Origin: Pelagibius sp037652055
Lineage (GTDB): Bacteria > Pseudomonadota > Alphaproteobacteria > Kiloniellales > Kiloniellaceae
DNA: 64,000 bases
Direction of reading: 5' to 3'
Assembly (NCBI RefSeq): GCF_037652055.1
Contig: NZ_JBBKAH010000001.1
Coordinates: forward strand, 124,001-188,000
The notes beneath the pieces were generated by a model. The model worked only from the letters and a program-made list of their open reading frames with translations, had not been told where the DNA came from and did not search any database. Shown here in pieces: positions 51,561 through 59,872 of this stretch (the first letter of the stretch is position 1; each line of letters opens with the position of its first letter). The position numbers were made by a program, and so were the translations under genes.

Positions 51561-53045
51561 CTACAGGGCGAGCGGCAGCGTCGGGCCGCCCTGCTCCAGT
51601 TCCCAGTGAGCCAGCCACTGCCCGCCACGGCGCTTGAGGACGAGGTAGTTGCGCTCGGCGGTATAGATGGCCCGGCAGCCCGGCAGCGGATGCAGACGAA
51701 TGGGGTGCCCGGGGAGTGGCGACGCGCCGAGCCTGGCCAGCAGGCCGAGGCCGCGGGCATACGCCGTCGCCGGTGCCGGATGGGTGATGCCGGAGGCGAC
51801 CAACTGGTGCAGCGGCCCGGCGGCGGCGGCCAGTGTGCCCCGCGTGGCGAGATGGATCTCGCCGGAGAGGACGGTAACCGGCGTCGCGCCGCGGCTGTGC
51901 ACCTCGACCAGCAGCGCGAGGAAGTCGCGCCACTCCTGGCGGTGGGCACGACTCTGCCACTGATCGCGCAGGTCGTCCTCGTACTTCTCCATGCGCGGGG
52001 TCAGGTGCATGACGGCCTCGACCCAGGAGAGCCGCGGGCCGAGGGCCGGCACGCTGGAAAGCAGCAGCACGCGGCCGGCGTCGGCCGCGGCCAAGGCGTG
52101 GCGCAGGCCCTGCCAGCCGCGCTCGCCCATGACGCGGTCGCGGCGGCGCTCGGAGCGCAGGTCGGGCGCGACGAGGTGGCAGCCCGGCAGCTTCAGGTGC
52201 CAGCCGAGGCTGACACCCTCGGGGTCGAGGAAGAGGTCGGGCAGCGACTCCTCAGCGCCGACGGCGCACTGGAACAGCAGGAAGAACTCGCGCGCGACCT
52301 CGAAGATGGCGCGGCCGAGCGGCGAGTCCATGCGCTCGGCCGGCAGCGAGCCCCAACCGTCGCAGATGTCGTGGTCGTCCCACATCGCAAGAGTCGGCAC
52401 CCGTGCCATGAGCCAGGCCATGTCGGGATGGCGGTAGAGTTCGAGGTAGCGCAGGAAAAGCTCTTTGCGCATGGCTTCGCGCAGCGGGCCGGCATCTGCC
52501 GAGCGGTGACGGCGCCAGGCGGCGACCGGACGATGGCGCTCGCGGGCGTGCAGGTTGGCAACCTCGTCGGCGTAGATTTGATCGCCCCCCTGGAGCAGCA
52601 GATGGAAGGGATCTTGCGCGTGCTGCTGCGCGAGGCGGCGCCACAAGGCATCGCGCTCGGCGATGTCGCGCTTGCGGTCGTCGCTTTCCTGGCCGTTGCA
52701 GGAGACAAAGGCCAGGCGGAGATCGCCGATGAAATCCGTGCGCAGCGGATAGTGCACACCGTCGAGGCTGTAGCCGGTCTCGGTGGCGAGGGGCAGCTCG
52801 AAGTCGTAGGCCAAGGCGTGCAGGCCGGCGAAGCGCAGCAAAGCGCGTCCCGCGATGGACCCGCGCGCTTCGGTGGAGAGCGTGGGCGCCGGCCCGGCCT
52901 CGCGGCACACCACCAGCGCGCGCAGGCGGACGATGGGGCCGTCCACGCCGCGCAAATAGAGGATCGGGCCGATGCCGGCTTCGGCCGCCATGTCGGCGCC
53001 GGTCAGTTCCTCGCCTCCGGCAGACAGTTCGACTTTTTCATTCAA
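51561..53045 (-). CDS. PhoD-like alkaline phosphatase / metallophosphoesterase
   Basis: About 494 residues. PhoD-type metal motifs: AFVSCNGQES, LLLQGGDQIYADE, LAMWDDHDICDGWGS and VTVLSGEIHLATRG. A beta-rich N-terminal domain precedes them. There is no signal peptide or Tat motif, so it may be cytoplasmic, unlike secreted PhoD. The ATG farthest upstream (53201) would overlap the divergent DedA gene. I prefer the TTG at 53045 because it has gagggag 8-9 bases before it; an ATG at 52994 is another option. Substrate unknown (phosphodiesters or phosphomonoesters). The 175-base gap after it (51386-51560) shows nothing. Confidence 0.82.
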   Translation of the reverse strand: MNEKVELSAGGEELTGADMAAEAGIGPILYLRGVDGPIVRLRALVVCREAGPAPTLSTEARGSIAGRALLRFAGLHALAYDFELPLATETGYSLDGVHYPLRTDFIGDLRLAFVSCNGQESDDRKRDIAERDALWRRLAQQHAQDPFHLLLQGGDQIYADEVANLHARERHRPVAAWRRHRSADAGPLREAMRKELFLRYLELYRHPDMAWLMARVPTLAMWDDHDICDGWGSLPAERMDSPLGRAIFEVAREFFLLFQCAVGAEESLPDLFLDPEGVSLGWHLKLPGCHLVAPDLRSERRRDRVMGERGWQGLRHALAAADAGRVLLLSSVPALGPRLSWVEAVMHLTPRMEKYEDDLRDQWQSRAHRQEWRDFLALLVEVHSRGATPVTVLSGEIHLATRGTLAAAAGPLHQLVASGITHPAPATAYARGLGLLARLGASPLPGHPIRLHPLPGCRAIYTAERNYLVLKRRGGQWLAHWELEQGGPTLPLAL

Positions 53046-53166
53046 CTGGGGAAACTCCCTCTGTCCTGCGGAAAACCGGCGGGCGTGTCGGATGGTTCCC
53101 TGACGGTACCAATCCGGAAACGAACCATTTGCCGCAGACGGCGTTGCTTCCCGAGAGGCAGGCTCA

Positions 53167-53766
53167 ATGTTCGACTCGATTACTGCTTTCATCGAAAGCA
53201 CCGGCTATCTTGGGATAGCCCTTCTGATGTTCATTGAGAACATCTTTCCACCAATCCCCTCGGAACTGATCATGCCGATTGCCGGCTTCGCCTCGTCGCG
53301 CGGCGAGATGAACCTTTTGCTGGCGATCCTGGCCGGCTCGCTGGGCTCGCTGGCCGGCACGTCGTTGTGGTATCTCGCCGGGCGCTGGCTGGGCGCCGAG
53401 CGGCTGAAGCGCTGGGCGCGCCGCTACGGGCGCTGGATGACGGTGCAGCCGCGCGACGTCGACAAGGCCTGCCGCTGGTTTAACCGCCACAGCGGCAAGG
53501 CGGTCTTCATCGGCCGCCTGGTGCCGGCGGTGCGTACGCTGATCTCGGTGCCTGCCGGCATCGCCAGCATGAGCGTCGGGCGCTTCCTGCTCTACTCCGG
53601 CCTCGGCACGGTGGTGTGGACAAGCTTCCTGGCCGGTGTCGGCTACTGGCTGGGCGACCAGTACCGCCTGATCGGCGCGTGGACCAACCCGGTCTCCAAC
53701 GCGGTGATCGTCCTGCTCGTCGGCTGGTACCTCTACCGCGTCGTCACGTTCAGAAAGCATCCCTAG
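53167..53766 (+). CDS. DedA family membrane protein
   Basis: 199 residues with the DedA pattern: YLGIALLMFIENIFPPIPSE (about 13-32), an amphipathic re-entrant region, the basic cytoplasmic loop, and FIGRLVPAVRTLISVPAGIA, the conserved arginine-containing motif needed for function in E. coli YqjA/DedA. Family members are undecaprenyl-phosphate or phospholipid scramblase-like flippases of the inner membrane; the exact substrate here is not known. It is divergent from the PhoD-like gene. Its stop codon abuts the stop of a cytochrome c remnant on the other strand. Confidence 0.94.
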   Translation: MFDSITAFIESTGYLGIALLMFIENIFPPIPSELIMPIAGFASSRGEMNLLLAILAGSLGSLAGTSLWYLAGRWLGAERLKRWARRYGRWMTVQPRDVDKACRWFNRHSGKAVFIGRLVPAVRTLISVPAGIASMSVGRFLLYSGLGTVVWTSFLAGVGYWLGDQYRLIGAWTNPVSNAVIVLLVGWYLYRVVTFRKHP

Positions 53767-53876
53767 AAAGCCGCGTAGTAGGCGGCCAGGGCTTCGATCT
53801 GCGCGTCGGTGAGGCGTTGGGCCGCCTCACGTGCCGAGGGGGACGGTTGCAGGGGCAACCATCCTAATGACCTAAT
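53763..53876 (-). pseudogene. C-terminal remnant of a c-type cytochrome
   Basis: The minus frame ends AQRLTDAQIEALAAYYAAF followed by TAG, the typical last helix of a class I cytochrome c (LTDxQIxxLAAYYA). An in-frame stop at 53877-53879 and the att repeat at 53891 cut it off, so the CxxCH haem site and the rest are missing. It lies between DedA and the left end of the tRNA-Lys island, suggesting that island insertion or a later deletion removed the rest of the gene. The call rests on one helix and is moderate. Confidence 0.5.
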
Positions 53877-53890
53877 CTAATGGGGAGAAA

Positions 53891-53940
53891 TTGGTGGGCG
53901 CACAAGGACTCGAACCTTGGACCCGCTGATTAAGAGTCAG
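53891..53940. repeat. attL-like direct repeat (tRNA-Lys 3' part)
   Basis: These 50 bases are identical to 56473-56522. They correspond to the tRNA-Lys(CTT) gene from the anticodon stem-loop through the encoded CCA. Beyond base 53940 the sequence departs from tRNA (aacataactc), so only the right copy belongs to a full gene. Confidence 0.85.
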
Positions 53941-54020
53941 AACATAACTCAATAGAATCAAATATCTAACCAGCATCAAGTGTTCCCGGAGCACCTGCTG
54001 GAGCTGGCCACCCTAGAGAA

Positions 54021-54206
54021 GCACCTGAAGGTGAGCGAGGTCGAGGTGCGCCTGATCGTCGTGGCGAAGCACCCGAAAGCTCGCGAGGTCGAGGTGCGCC
54101 TGGTCGTCGTGGCGAAGCACCTGAAAGCTCGCGAGGTCGAGGTGCGCCTGATTGTCGTGGCGAAGCACCTGAAAGCTCGCGAGGTCGAGATGCAGCTGGT
54201 CGTCGG
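54021..54206. repeat. 48-bp tandem repeat, nearly four copies
   Basis: Units start at 54021, 54069, 54117 and 54165, each opening gcacctgaaa (or a variant) and running through gaggtcgaggtgcgcctg. The unit length is a multiple of three, so every frame that is open repeats as 16 residues. The plus frame 53980-54297 (GTG start) reads repeated KAREVEVRLIVVAKHL; the minus strand has open frames too. There is no ribosome site or recognisable domain. I cannot tell which strand, if any, is coding. Confidence 0.8.
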
Positions 54207-54394
54207 TCGACCACAGCAGCTGCAAAGCCTTGCGATGCCGTTATCCCCGCTTTTCCCAGTCTTTGAGTGTGGTGCACCGAAGCAGATTACACGCTAGCTT
54301 GGGTATGCGACTCGGGGTCGAGTCGTCAGACCCGACCCCAGCGCAAAGAGTGGTGTATCGGGCGACGGCGGTTCACAGCATGTCGACGCCCCGG

Positions 54395-54472
54395 AGCTCC
54401 GTAGCTCAACTGGATAGAGCCCCGGCAGTCTTAGACCGGGAGATGCGGGTTCGAGTCCCACCGGAGCAGCCA
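54395..54472 (+). tRNA. tRNA-like sequence with encoded CCA and abnormal anticodon arm (probable pseudo-tRNA)
   Basis: The acceptor agctccg pairs with cggagca except at the first pair. The D arm is gctc/gagc with loop aactggata. The T arm is gcggg-ttcgagt-cccac with one mismatch, followed by discriminator G and CCA. The middle is irregular: cccgg and ccggg can pair but enclose a ten-base loop (cagtcttaga) instead of seven, so the anticodon is not certain (TCT, or CTT in another register). It lies on the island, 3' to the tandem repeats. It may be a decayed island-borne tRNA. Confidence 0.5.
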
Positions 54473-54508
54473 CCTCGGAGATATTCCAGGAATTCGCAAA
54501 CCTAATCA

Positions 54509-54703
54509 ATGAAGATCAAACCACTGCGATTTTTCGACAATGTTCCCCCCGGGCTTATGCTGTATGGCTGCATCGGTCTCCGGCTGGTGGTCCTGCTGCT
54601 GGAAGCGGCATGGGCGGCGGGGCGATCCAGCAGCTCATCGATTAGGAAGGAATTCAGGCTGCCGACCAGATCGCGATGGACGAAAGCTGAAATCGCAGCA
54701 TGA
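54509..54703 (+). CDS. Small membrane ORF coupled to the pentapeptide-repeat gene (hypothetical)
   Basis: 64 codons. A hydrophobic stretch (PPGLMLYGCIGLRLVVLLLE, about residues 13-32) could be a single membrane helix, followed by a Ser/Arg-rich tail. The stop TGA overlaps the ATG of the next gene (ATGA), the usual sign of translational coupling. The only candidate ribosome site (agga) is too far from the start. No family is recognised. It could be the first gene of a two-gene island module or a chance frame. Confidence 0.3.
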   Translation: MKIKPLRFFDNVPPGLMLYGCIGLRLVVLLLEAAWAAGRSSSSSIRKEFRLPTRSRWTKAEIAA

Positions 54704-56343
54704 ATCAGGAGGAGACCCTCGCACTTTTCGCCAAAGGCTGTGATGCCTGGAACGCCTGGGCGGAAAAGCTTCTCGCCGACCGCGAGAGATTGCGGAAGGA
54801 AGGAGGTTGGCAGGAAGCCGACTTTGATGAAGAACCAAGTTGGAAGACAAAAGATTGGCTCGATGCAGCGAAAGCCGATTTTGCTGAACAGGAGTTCCCA
54901 AAAGACGCTGATTTTCAACAGTTGATCTTTCCAGGTGAAGCCGAGTTCACAAAAGCGACCTTCAGCGGCAACGCTCCTTTCCGGAAAGCGACCTTCTCGG
55001 GCACCGCGGAGTTCGAGGGAGCGACCTTCTTGGGCGACGCGTGGTTCAACGGGGCGACCTTCTCGGGGGACGCGGGGTTCGCGGAGGCGACCTTCTCTGG
55101 CGACGCGTGGTTCAACGGGGCGACCTTCTCGGGCCACGCGCGGTTCGATAAGGCGATCTTCTCGGGGGACGCGCGGTTCATCGACGAGACGACCTTCTCG
55201 GGCGACACGTGGTTTAACGGGGCGGAATTCAAGGGCCTTGCGTGGTTCGCGGGGGCGACCTTCTCGCGCCGCGCGGAGTTCATAGGGGCGACCTTCTCGG
55301 GCAACGCGGTGTTCACGGGGGCGAAATTCAGAGAAATCGGTGTGTTCAATGCGGCGACCTTCTCGGACGACGCGCAGTTCGGAGGTGCGCGATTCGGCGA
55401 TGAAAAATTCACGGGCCGCGCGTACTTCAAAAAGGCGACCTTCTCAGGCGACACGTGGTTCGGCGGGGCGAAATTCGGAGACATCGCGGTGTTCGAGCTA
55501 GCCGCTTTCGAAGGCTCTACATCCTTCGATAGCGCGGAGTTCAAGGAAGACGCCAGCTTCCTTGCCATCGACGTAAAGACTGTGTTCTCGCTCGCCGGCA
55601 CCACCTTCCGCCGGGTGCCTGACTTCATTCAGGCTCATTTCGCAGAAGCGCCGCGGCTCGACGATCTTCGTATCGAGCCGCGGCGCTTCTGGCGGCGAAC
55701 CCGGACCCGGGTGGGGAAGGCGCTCCTCGCCGCGCGCTGGCGCGCCTTGAAGCGCCTCGCGATCCAGGGCCACGATCACGCGCGCGAGCTAAGGTTCTTT
55801 CGGGGCGAGCTACTGGCGCGCCGCTGGAGCGAGGACAAACCTTGGCACGCGGCGTTCTGGTTCGGTGTCATTTACCAGCTGCTGTCGGACTTCGGCCGTT
55901 CGATACTGCGCCCTCTGCTGTGGCTCTCGGCAAGCGTTGTCTTCTTCACAGACCGATACCTCAGCCTACACCCCCGCTTCGAAGGTAAGTCCTCACCTTT
56001 GGTGGATTGGCTGTTCTATCGGTTGAGCAGTAGCGATGTGGAGGCGACGCCGCTTGCCTGTGTCGCCGGCTCGGTAACGCCCTGGCTGGACGCGCTCTTC
56101 CTCTCGGTTCACAAAGGACTGCTGATTTTGGGGGGGCTACCGGGAGAAAAACTCAACCAGATTTACGCCTGCCTCTACGGCATTCAGCCGTCGAACGGCG
56201 GTCAGCCCAGCCGGTTGCCTGAGAGCTTCACGCCCGTCATTCCCGACGGCGCTACCGCCTGGGGACTGCTGCAGTATCCACTGTCGGCAGTTCTGATCTT
56301 CTTGGCGCTGCTGGCGATCCGCAATCACTTCCGGATCAAGTAG
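54700..56343 (+). CDS. Membrane-anchored pentapeptide-repeat protein, function unknown
   Basis: 547 residues in three parts. Residues 1-65 are helical and charged. Residues about 66-318 form roughly 45 pentapeptides with Phe at the central position (pairs such as ATFSGDAWFNG), expected to fold as a right-handed beta-helix. Residues 330-547 form a basic helical linker (ARWRALKRLAIQGHDHAREL) and several membrane segments (about 386-416, 464-480 and 522-542). Related repeat-plus-membrane proteins exist in bacteria without known role; a toxin-shielding, scaffold or channel-like function are all guesses. It is the only sizeable gene on the tRNA-Lys island. GC appears lower than neighbouring genes, consistent with transfer. 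Confidence 0.88.
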   Translation: MNQEETLALFAKGCDAWNAWAEKLLADRERLRKEGGWQEADFDEEPSWKTKDWLDAAKADFAEQEFPKDADFQQLIFPGEAEFTKATFSGNAPFRKATFSGTAEFEGATFLGDAWFNGATFSGDAGFAEATFSGDAWFNGATFSGHARFDKAIFSGDARFIDETTFSGDTWFNGAEFKGLAWFAGATFSRRAEFIGATFSGNAVFTGAKFREIGVFNAATFSDDAQFGGARFGDEKFTGRAYFKKATFSGDTWFGGAKFGDIAVFELAAFEGSTSFDSAEFKEDASFLAIDVKTVFSLAGTTFRRVPDFIQAHFAEAPRLDDLRIEPRRFWRRTRTRVGKALLAARWRALKRLAIQGHDHARELRFFRGELLARRWSEDKPWHAAFWFGVIYQLLSDFGRSILRPLLWLSASVVFFTDRYLSLHPRFEGKSSPLVDWLFYRLSSSDVEATPLACVAGSVTPWLDALFLSVHKGLLILGGLPGEKLNQIYACLYGIQPSNGGQPSRLPESFTPVIPDGATAWGLLQYPLSAVLIFLALLAIRNHFRIK

Positions 56344-56412
56344 GTGGCGCAGAAGGTTGCCGCAGCGACTTAGTCGACGGACGAAAGGCAACGCCCTGCG
56401 AACGAAACCTGG

Positions 56413-56441
56413 ACTGTCCAAGTCATCGAAACTTGGACAGT
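56413..56441. repeat. 11-bp perfect inverted repeat near the right end of the island
   Basis: actgtccaagt and acttggacagt flank a seven-base centre (catcgaa). It lies 70 bases after the pentapeptide gene and 32 bases before the right att repeat. It may be the terminator of that gene (no T-run follows) or a recombinase/excisionase arm site. Confidence 0.6.
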
Positions 56442-56472
56442 TCTGACCACCTGCCGATAAGTGCTTGAAAAT

Positions 56473-56549
<77 letters not shown>

Positions 56550-56777
56550 CCCGAAGAGCCACCCCAAACCACCTGGGGCGCCCCGAAAACTGCCGCTTTT
56601 GGTGACGCGGCCCCCGGAATTCGGGGTCAACGGAAACGGGCCGGAGAACGGCCTTACCGCCGGGATGCGGGGTGATAACAAGTCCCGGACCCTTTGTCGA
56701 GGCCCTATTGCCTGAAATGCGCCAAAACCGACGGCCGGGGCCTCAGGTGGGGCCGCGGGTGGGGGCCACCGGGCCGC

Positions 56778-57932
56778 CTAGACCTCGGCCGTGCCGCGGC
56801 GGGAGATGCGCACGTCGCGGTGGATATAGCAGGACATCACCAGCCCCATCGACGCCATCACCGTCAGCAGCACGGTGCCGCCGTAAGAGACCAGCGGCAG
56901 GGGCACGCCGACCACCGGGAACATGCCCATGACCATGGCCATGTTGATGAAGACGTAGAGGAACAGGTTGGTGGTCAGGCCCAAGGCCAGGAGACGGGCG
57001 AACTGGTTGCGCGCCCTGAAGGCGATGGCAAAGCCATAGGCCAGCAGCAGGAAGTAGAGCACCAGCAGGGTGAGGCTGCCGACCAGGCCGAATTCCTCGG
57101 CCAGCATGGTGAAGATGAAGTCGGTCTGCTTTTCCGGCAGGAAGTTCAGGTGGCTCTGGGTGCCCTGCATGAAGCCCTTGCCGGTGATCGCCCCGGAGCC
57201 GAAGCCGATCATCGCCTGCAGGGTATGGTAGCCGGCGCCCAGCGGGTCGTTCTCCGGGTTCAGGAAGGTCAGCACCCGGTCCTTCTGGTAGTCGTGCAGG
57301 AAGCCCCAGGCGACCGGCCCGCTGGCGAGGCCGGCAACGATCAGCAGGGCGAACTTCCACCAGCGCACGCCGGCGGAGAAGAACACCGCGCCGGAAGCCA
57401 GGATCAGCATGCCGGCGGTGCCGAGGTCCGGCTGCTTCAGAACCAGCCCGGCCGGCGCCATCACCATGCCAAGCGGCAGCAACAGCAGCAGCGGCCGGCC
57501 GACGTCCTCCATGGAAAGCCCATGGAAGTAGCGCGCCAGTGCCAGCACCAGGGCTACTTTCATCATCTCGGAGGGCTGCAGGCGCACGAAGCCGAGGTCG
57601 ATCCAGCGCTGCGCGCCCATGCCGATGTCGCCCATCACCTCGACCGCGCCCAGCAGGGCGAAGCTGCCGAAGTAGATCAAATAGGCGTAGCGGTACCAGA
57701 AGCGGATATCGACCAGTGCGACCACGATCATGATCGTGAAGCCGAGACCGAAGCGCATCATCTGGGCCGAGGCCCAGGGATCGAACGCCCCGTTGGCCGC
57801 CGAATAAAGCATCGCGAAACCGACGCCGGCGACCAGGCAGAGCAACAGCACCATGCCCCAGTTCAGCTGCCAGATCTTCTGGCGCAGCTTCATTTCCGGG
57901 TTGCGGGTGGAGAGGAAGACGTCCGCCGGCAT
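56778..57932 (-). CDS. rodA: Rod-shape glycosyltransferase RodA
   Basis: 384 residues from the ATG at 57932, which overlaps the mrdA stop as TGATG; a GTG three bases earlier is also possible. About ten membrane helices carry SEDS motifs: LQPSEMMKVALVLALARYF, LKQPDLGTAGMLILASG, the extracellular loop with FLNPENDPLGAGYHTLQA, and FVNMAMV-like FINMAMVMGMFPVVGVPLPL followed by VSYGG. RodA polymerises lipid II glycan strands for the lateral wall together with PBP2. It is the last gene of the mre operon. Confidence 0.97.
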   Translation of the reverse strand: MPADVFLSTRNPEMKLRQKIWQLNWGMVLLLCLVAGVGFAMLYSAANGAFDPWASAQMMRFGLGFTIMIVVALVDIRFWYRYAYLIYFGSFALLGAVEVMGDIGMGAQRWIDLGFVRLQPSEMMKVALVLALARYFHGLSMEDVGRPLLLLLPLGMVMAPAGLVLKQPDLGTAGMLILASGAVFFSAGVRWWKFALLIVAGLASGPVAWGFLHDYQKDRVLTFLNPENDPLGAGYHTLQAMIGFGSGAITGKGFMQGTQSHLNFLPEKQTDFIFTMLAEEFGLVGSLTLLVLYFLLLAYGFAIAFRARNQFARLLALGLTTNLFLYVFINMAMVMGMFPVVGVPLPLVSYGGTVLLTVMASMGLVMSCYIHRDVRISRRGTAEV

Positions 57933-59848
57933 CACCCGTTCTCCGCCACCTGGGTCGTCGCCACAATCGGCAGCGAGCGTCGGCCCGCCGGGTCGCGGCG
58001 CTGGGTCTCCAGCAGGATATCGCGCGCGATCGGGGCCGCCACCGCGGAGCCGCCACCGCCATGCTCAACCACCACAGCGCAGCAGTAGCGGGGTTTGTGC
58101 ACCGGCGCGAAACAGACGAAGAGCGCGTGGTCGCGGCGGCGCCAGGGCAACTGCTCGTTCTTGGTCACGCCGGCGGCGCGCTCGGCCATGCTGATGCGGC
58201 GGACCTGTGCGGTGCCGGTCTTGCCGGCCAGTTCCATGCCCTCTTCCTCGATGCGCGCCCGGAACGCGGTGCCCCGCGGGTTGTTGCTGACCAGGTCCAT
58301 GCCCTCGCGCACCACCTTCAGGTGCTCGAGCGGGATGTCGAGCGGCGGGAAGGCCGGCATCGCGCTTTCGGCGGGCGCGGCGCCGGCAGCGGCGAGGACC
58401 GGCGGCTCGCTGTCTGCGCGCACGCCGCGGGTCAACCGCGGCGTCACCTGGCGGCCACTGGCGATGCGCGCCGTCATGACGGCCAGCTGCAGCGGCGTGG
58501 TCAGCACGAAGCCCTGGCCGATCGAGGCGATCAGCGTCTCACCGCCCTGCCAGGCCTCGCCGATGTTTGCCAGCTTCCAGTCGCGCGTCGGGATGACGCC
58601 GCCCTTTTCGCCGTTGAGGTCCAGACCGACCTTGTCGCCCAGGCCAAAGAGGTTGGACATCGCCGCGATGTTGTCGATGCCGACTTTGCGCGAGACATCG
58701 TAGAAGAAAACGTCGCAGGAATGCTGAATGGCGTCATGCATGTCGACCCAGCCATGGCCGTGCTTCCTCCAACAGTGGAAGCGCGAGCGGCCGAGGGTCA
58801 TGTGGCCGGGGCAGAACACCCGATGATCGGGGCTGATTCCGGCCTTCAGAGCGGCCAAGGCAACGACCATCTTGAAGGTCGAGCCCGGCGCGTAGAGCCC
58901 GGCGATGGCCTTGTTGGTCAAGGGATGCAGCGGATCGTTGATAAGGTCGTTCCACTGCTTGACGGAAAGGCCGATGTTGAAGGCGTTGGGATCGAAACTG
59001 GGCACCGACGCGAGCGCCAGCACATCACCGTTCTCCACGTCCATCACCACCGCCGAAGCGCTGACCTCGCCCTGCAGTCGCTGGTGGGTGAAGGTCTGCA
59101 GACCGCCATCGATGGTCAGCACCAGTTCGTCGCCCGGCTTGCCTTCCTCGCGCTTCAGTTCGCGGATGACGCGGCCGTAGGCGTTCACTTCGACCTGCTT
59201 GGTGCCGGCGTTGCCGCGCAGCGACGTGTCGTATTTCTGCTCGATTCCATTCTTGCCGATGCGGAACCCGGGCAATTCCAGCAAGGGGTCGCCGGTCAGG
59301 TCGCGCTCGGCCACCGCCGCGACATAGCCCAGGATGTGAGCCATGGAGTCGGCGAAGGGATAGTCGCGGATCTGGCCCATCTCGATGGTGACGCCGGGCA
59401 GTTCCGGCCCGTTCACCTCGACCCGGCTAACCTCGTCCCAGGTCAGGTTTTCGCGCACCGTGACCGGCACGAAGCTGCGCTTGCGCGCAACCTCGCGCAG
59501 CACCCGCTTGTAGTCGTGCTCATCCAGCTCGATGATCTGCGACAGGGCGTTCAGCACCCTCTCGACGTCGCCCGCATGCTCGCGCACCAGGACGACCCGG
59601 AAGTTCTGGCGGTTGCTGGCCAGCGGCAGGCCGAAGCGATCGAGGATGCGCCCGCGCGGCGGCGGCAGCAGCCGCAGGCTGATGCGGTTGTCTTCCGCCA
59701 GGGTCCTGTAGCGATCGGATTCGATCACCTGCAGGTAGTACATGCGCGCCGCCAAGCCTGCCAGCAGCAGCGTCTGCGCGCCGCCCAGCAGCAGGCCGCG
59801 GCGCGAGAATGACCTTTGGCGTTCGTTGTCTTCATTCTTCTGCAGCAT
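57932..59848 (-). CDS. mrdA: Penicillin-binding protein 2
   Basis: 638 residues. A single membrane anchor (SRRGLLLGGAQTLLLAGLAA, about 15-35) precedes the pedestal domain (PPPRGRILDRFGLPLASN) and the transpeptidase. Active-site motifs are STFK (about residue 322), SCD in the SxN position (about 378) and KTGT (about 541). It cross-links peptidoglycan in elongation and activates RodA. The gene follows mreD by 24 bases. Confidence 0.97.
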   Translation of the reverse strand: MLQKNEDNERQRSFSRRGLLLGGAQTLLLAGLAARMYYLQVIESDRYRTLAEDNRISLRLLPPPRGRILDRFGLPLASNRQNFRVVLVREHAGDVERVLNALSQIIELDEHDYKRVLREVARKRSFVPVTVRENLTWDEVSRVEVNGPELPGVTIEMGQIRDYPFADSMAHILGYVAAVAERDLTGDPLLELPGFRIGKNGIEQKYDTSLRGNAGTKQVEVNAYGRVIRELKREEGKPGDELVLTIDGGLQTFTHQRLQGEVSASAVVMDVENGDVLALASVPSFDPNAFNIGLSVKQWNDLINDPLHPLTNKAIAGLYAPGSTFKMVVALAALKAGISPDHRVFCPGHMTLGRSRFHCWRKHGHGWVDMHDAIQHSCDVFFYDVSRKVGIDNIAAMSNLFGLGDKVGLDLNGEKGGVIPTRDWKLANIGEAWQGGETLIASIGQGFVLTTPLQLAVMTARIASGRQVTPRLTRGVRADSEPPVLAAAGAAPAESAMPAFPPLDIPLEHLKVVREGMDLVSNNPRGTAFRARIEEEGMELAGKTGTAQVRRISMAERAAGVTKNEQLPWRRRDHALFVCFAPVHKPRYCCAVVVEHGGGGSAVAAPIARDILLETQRRDPAGRRSLPIVATTQVAENG

Positions 59849-59872
59849 CGCGTCGCTCCCCTCTGCCCTGGC

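Noticed and set aside
51234..53237. Plus-strand ORF of 667 codons opposite the PhoD-like gene
   Set aside because: It is a shadow frame; the minus strand carries the metal motifs of PhoD.
53980..54297. ORF over the 48-bp repeats as a protein-coding gene
   Set aside because: GTG start without ribosome site and open frames on both strands make the coding claim unsupported; reported as a repeat instead.
54502..55137. Minus-strand repeat ORF with REGRxxEPRVA units opposite the pentapeptide gene
   Set aside because: The repeats are the reverse reading of the pentapeptide codons; the plus strand gives a proper beta-helix and membrane domain.
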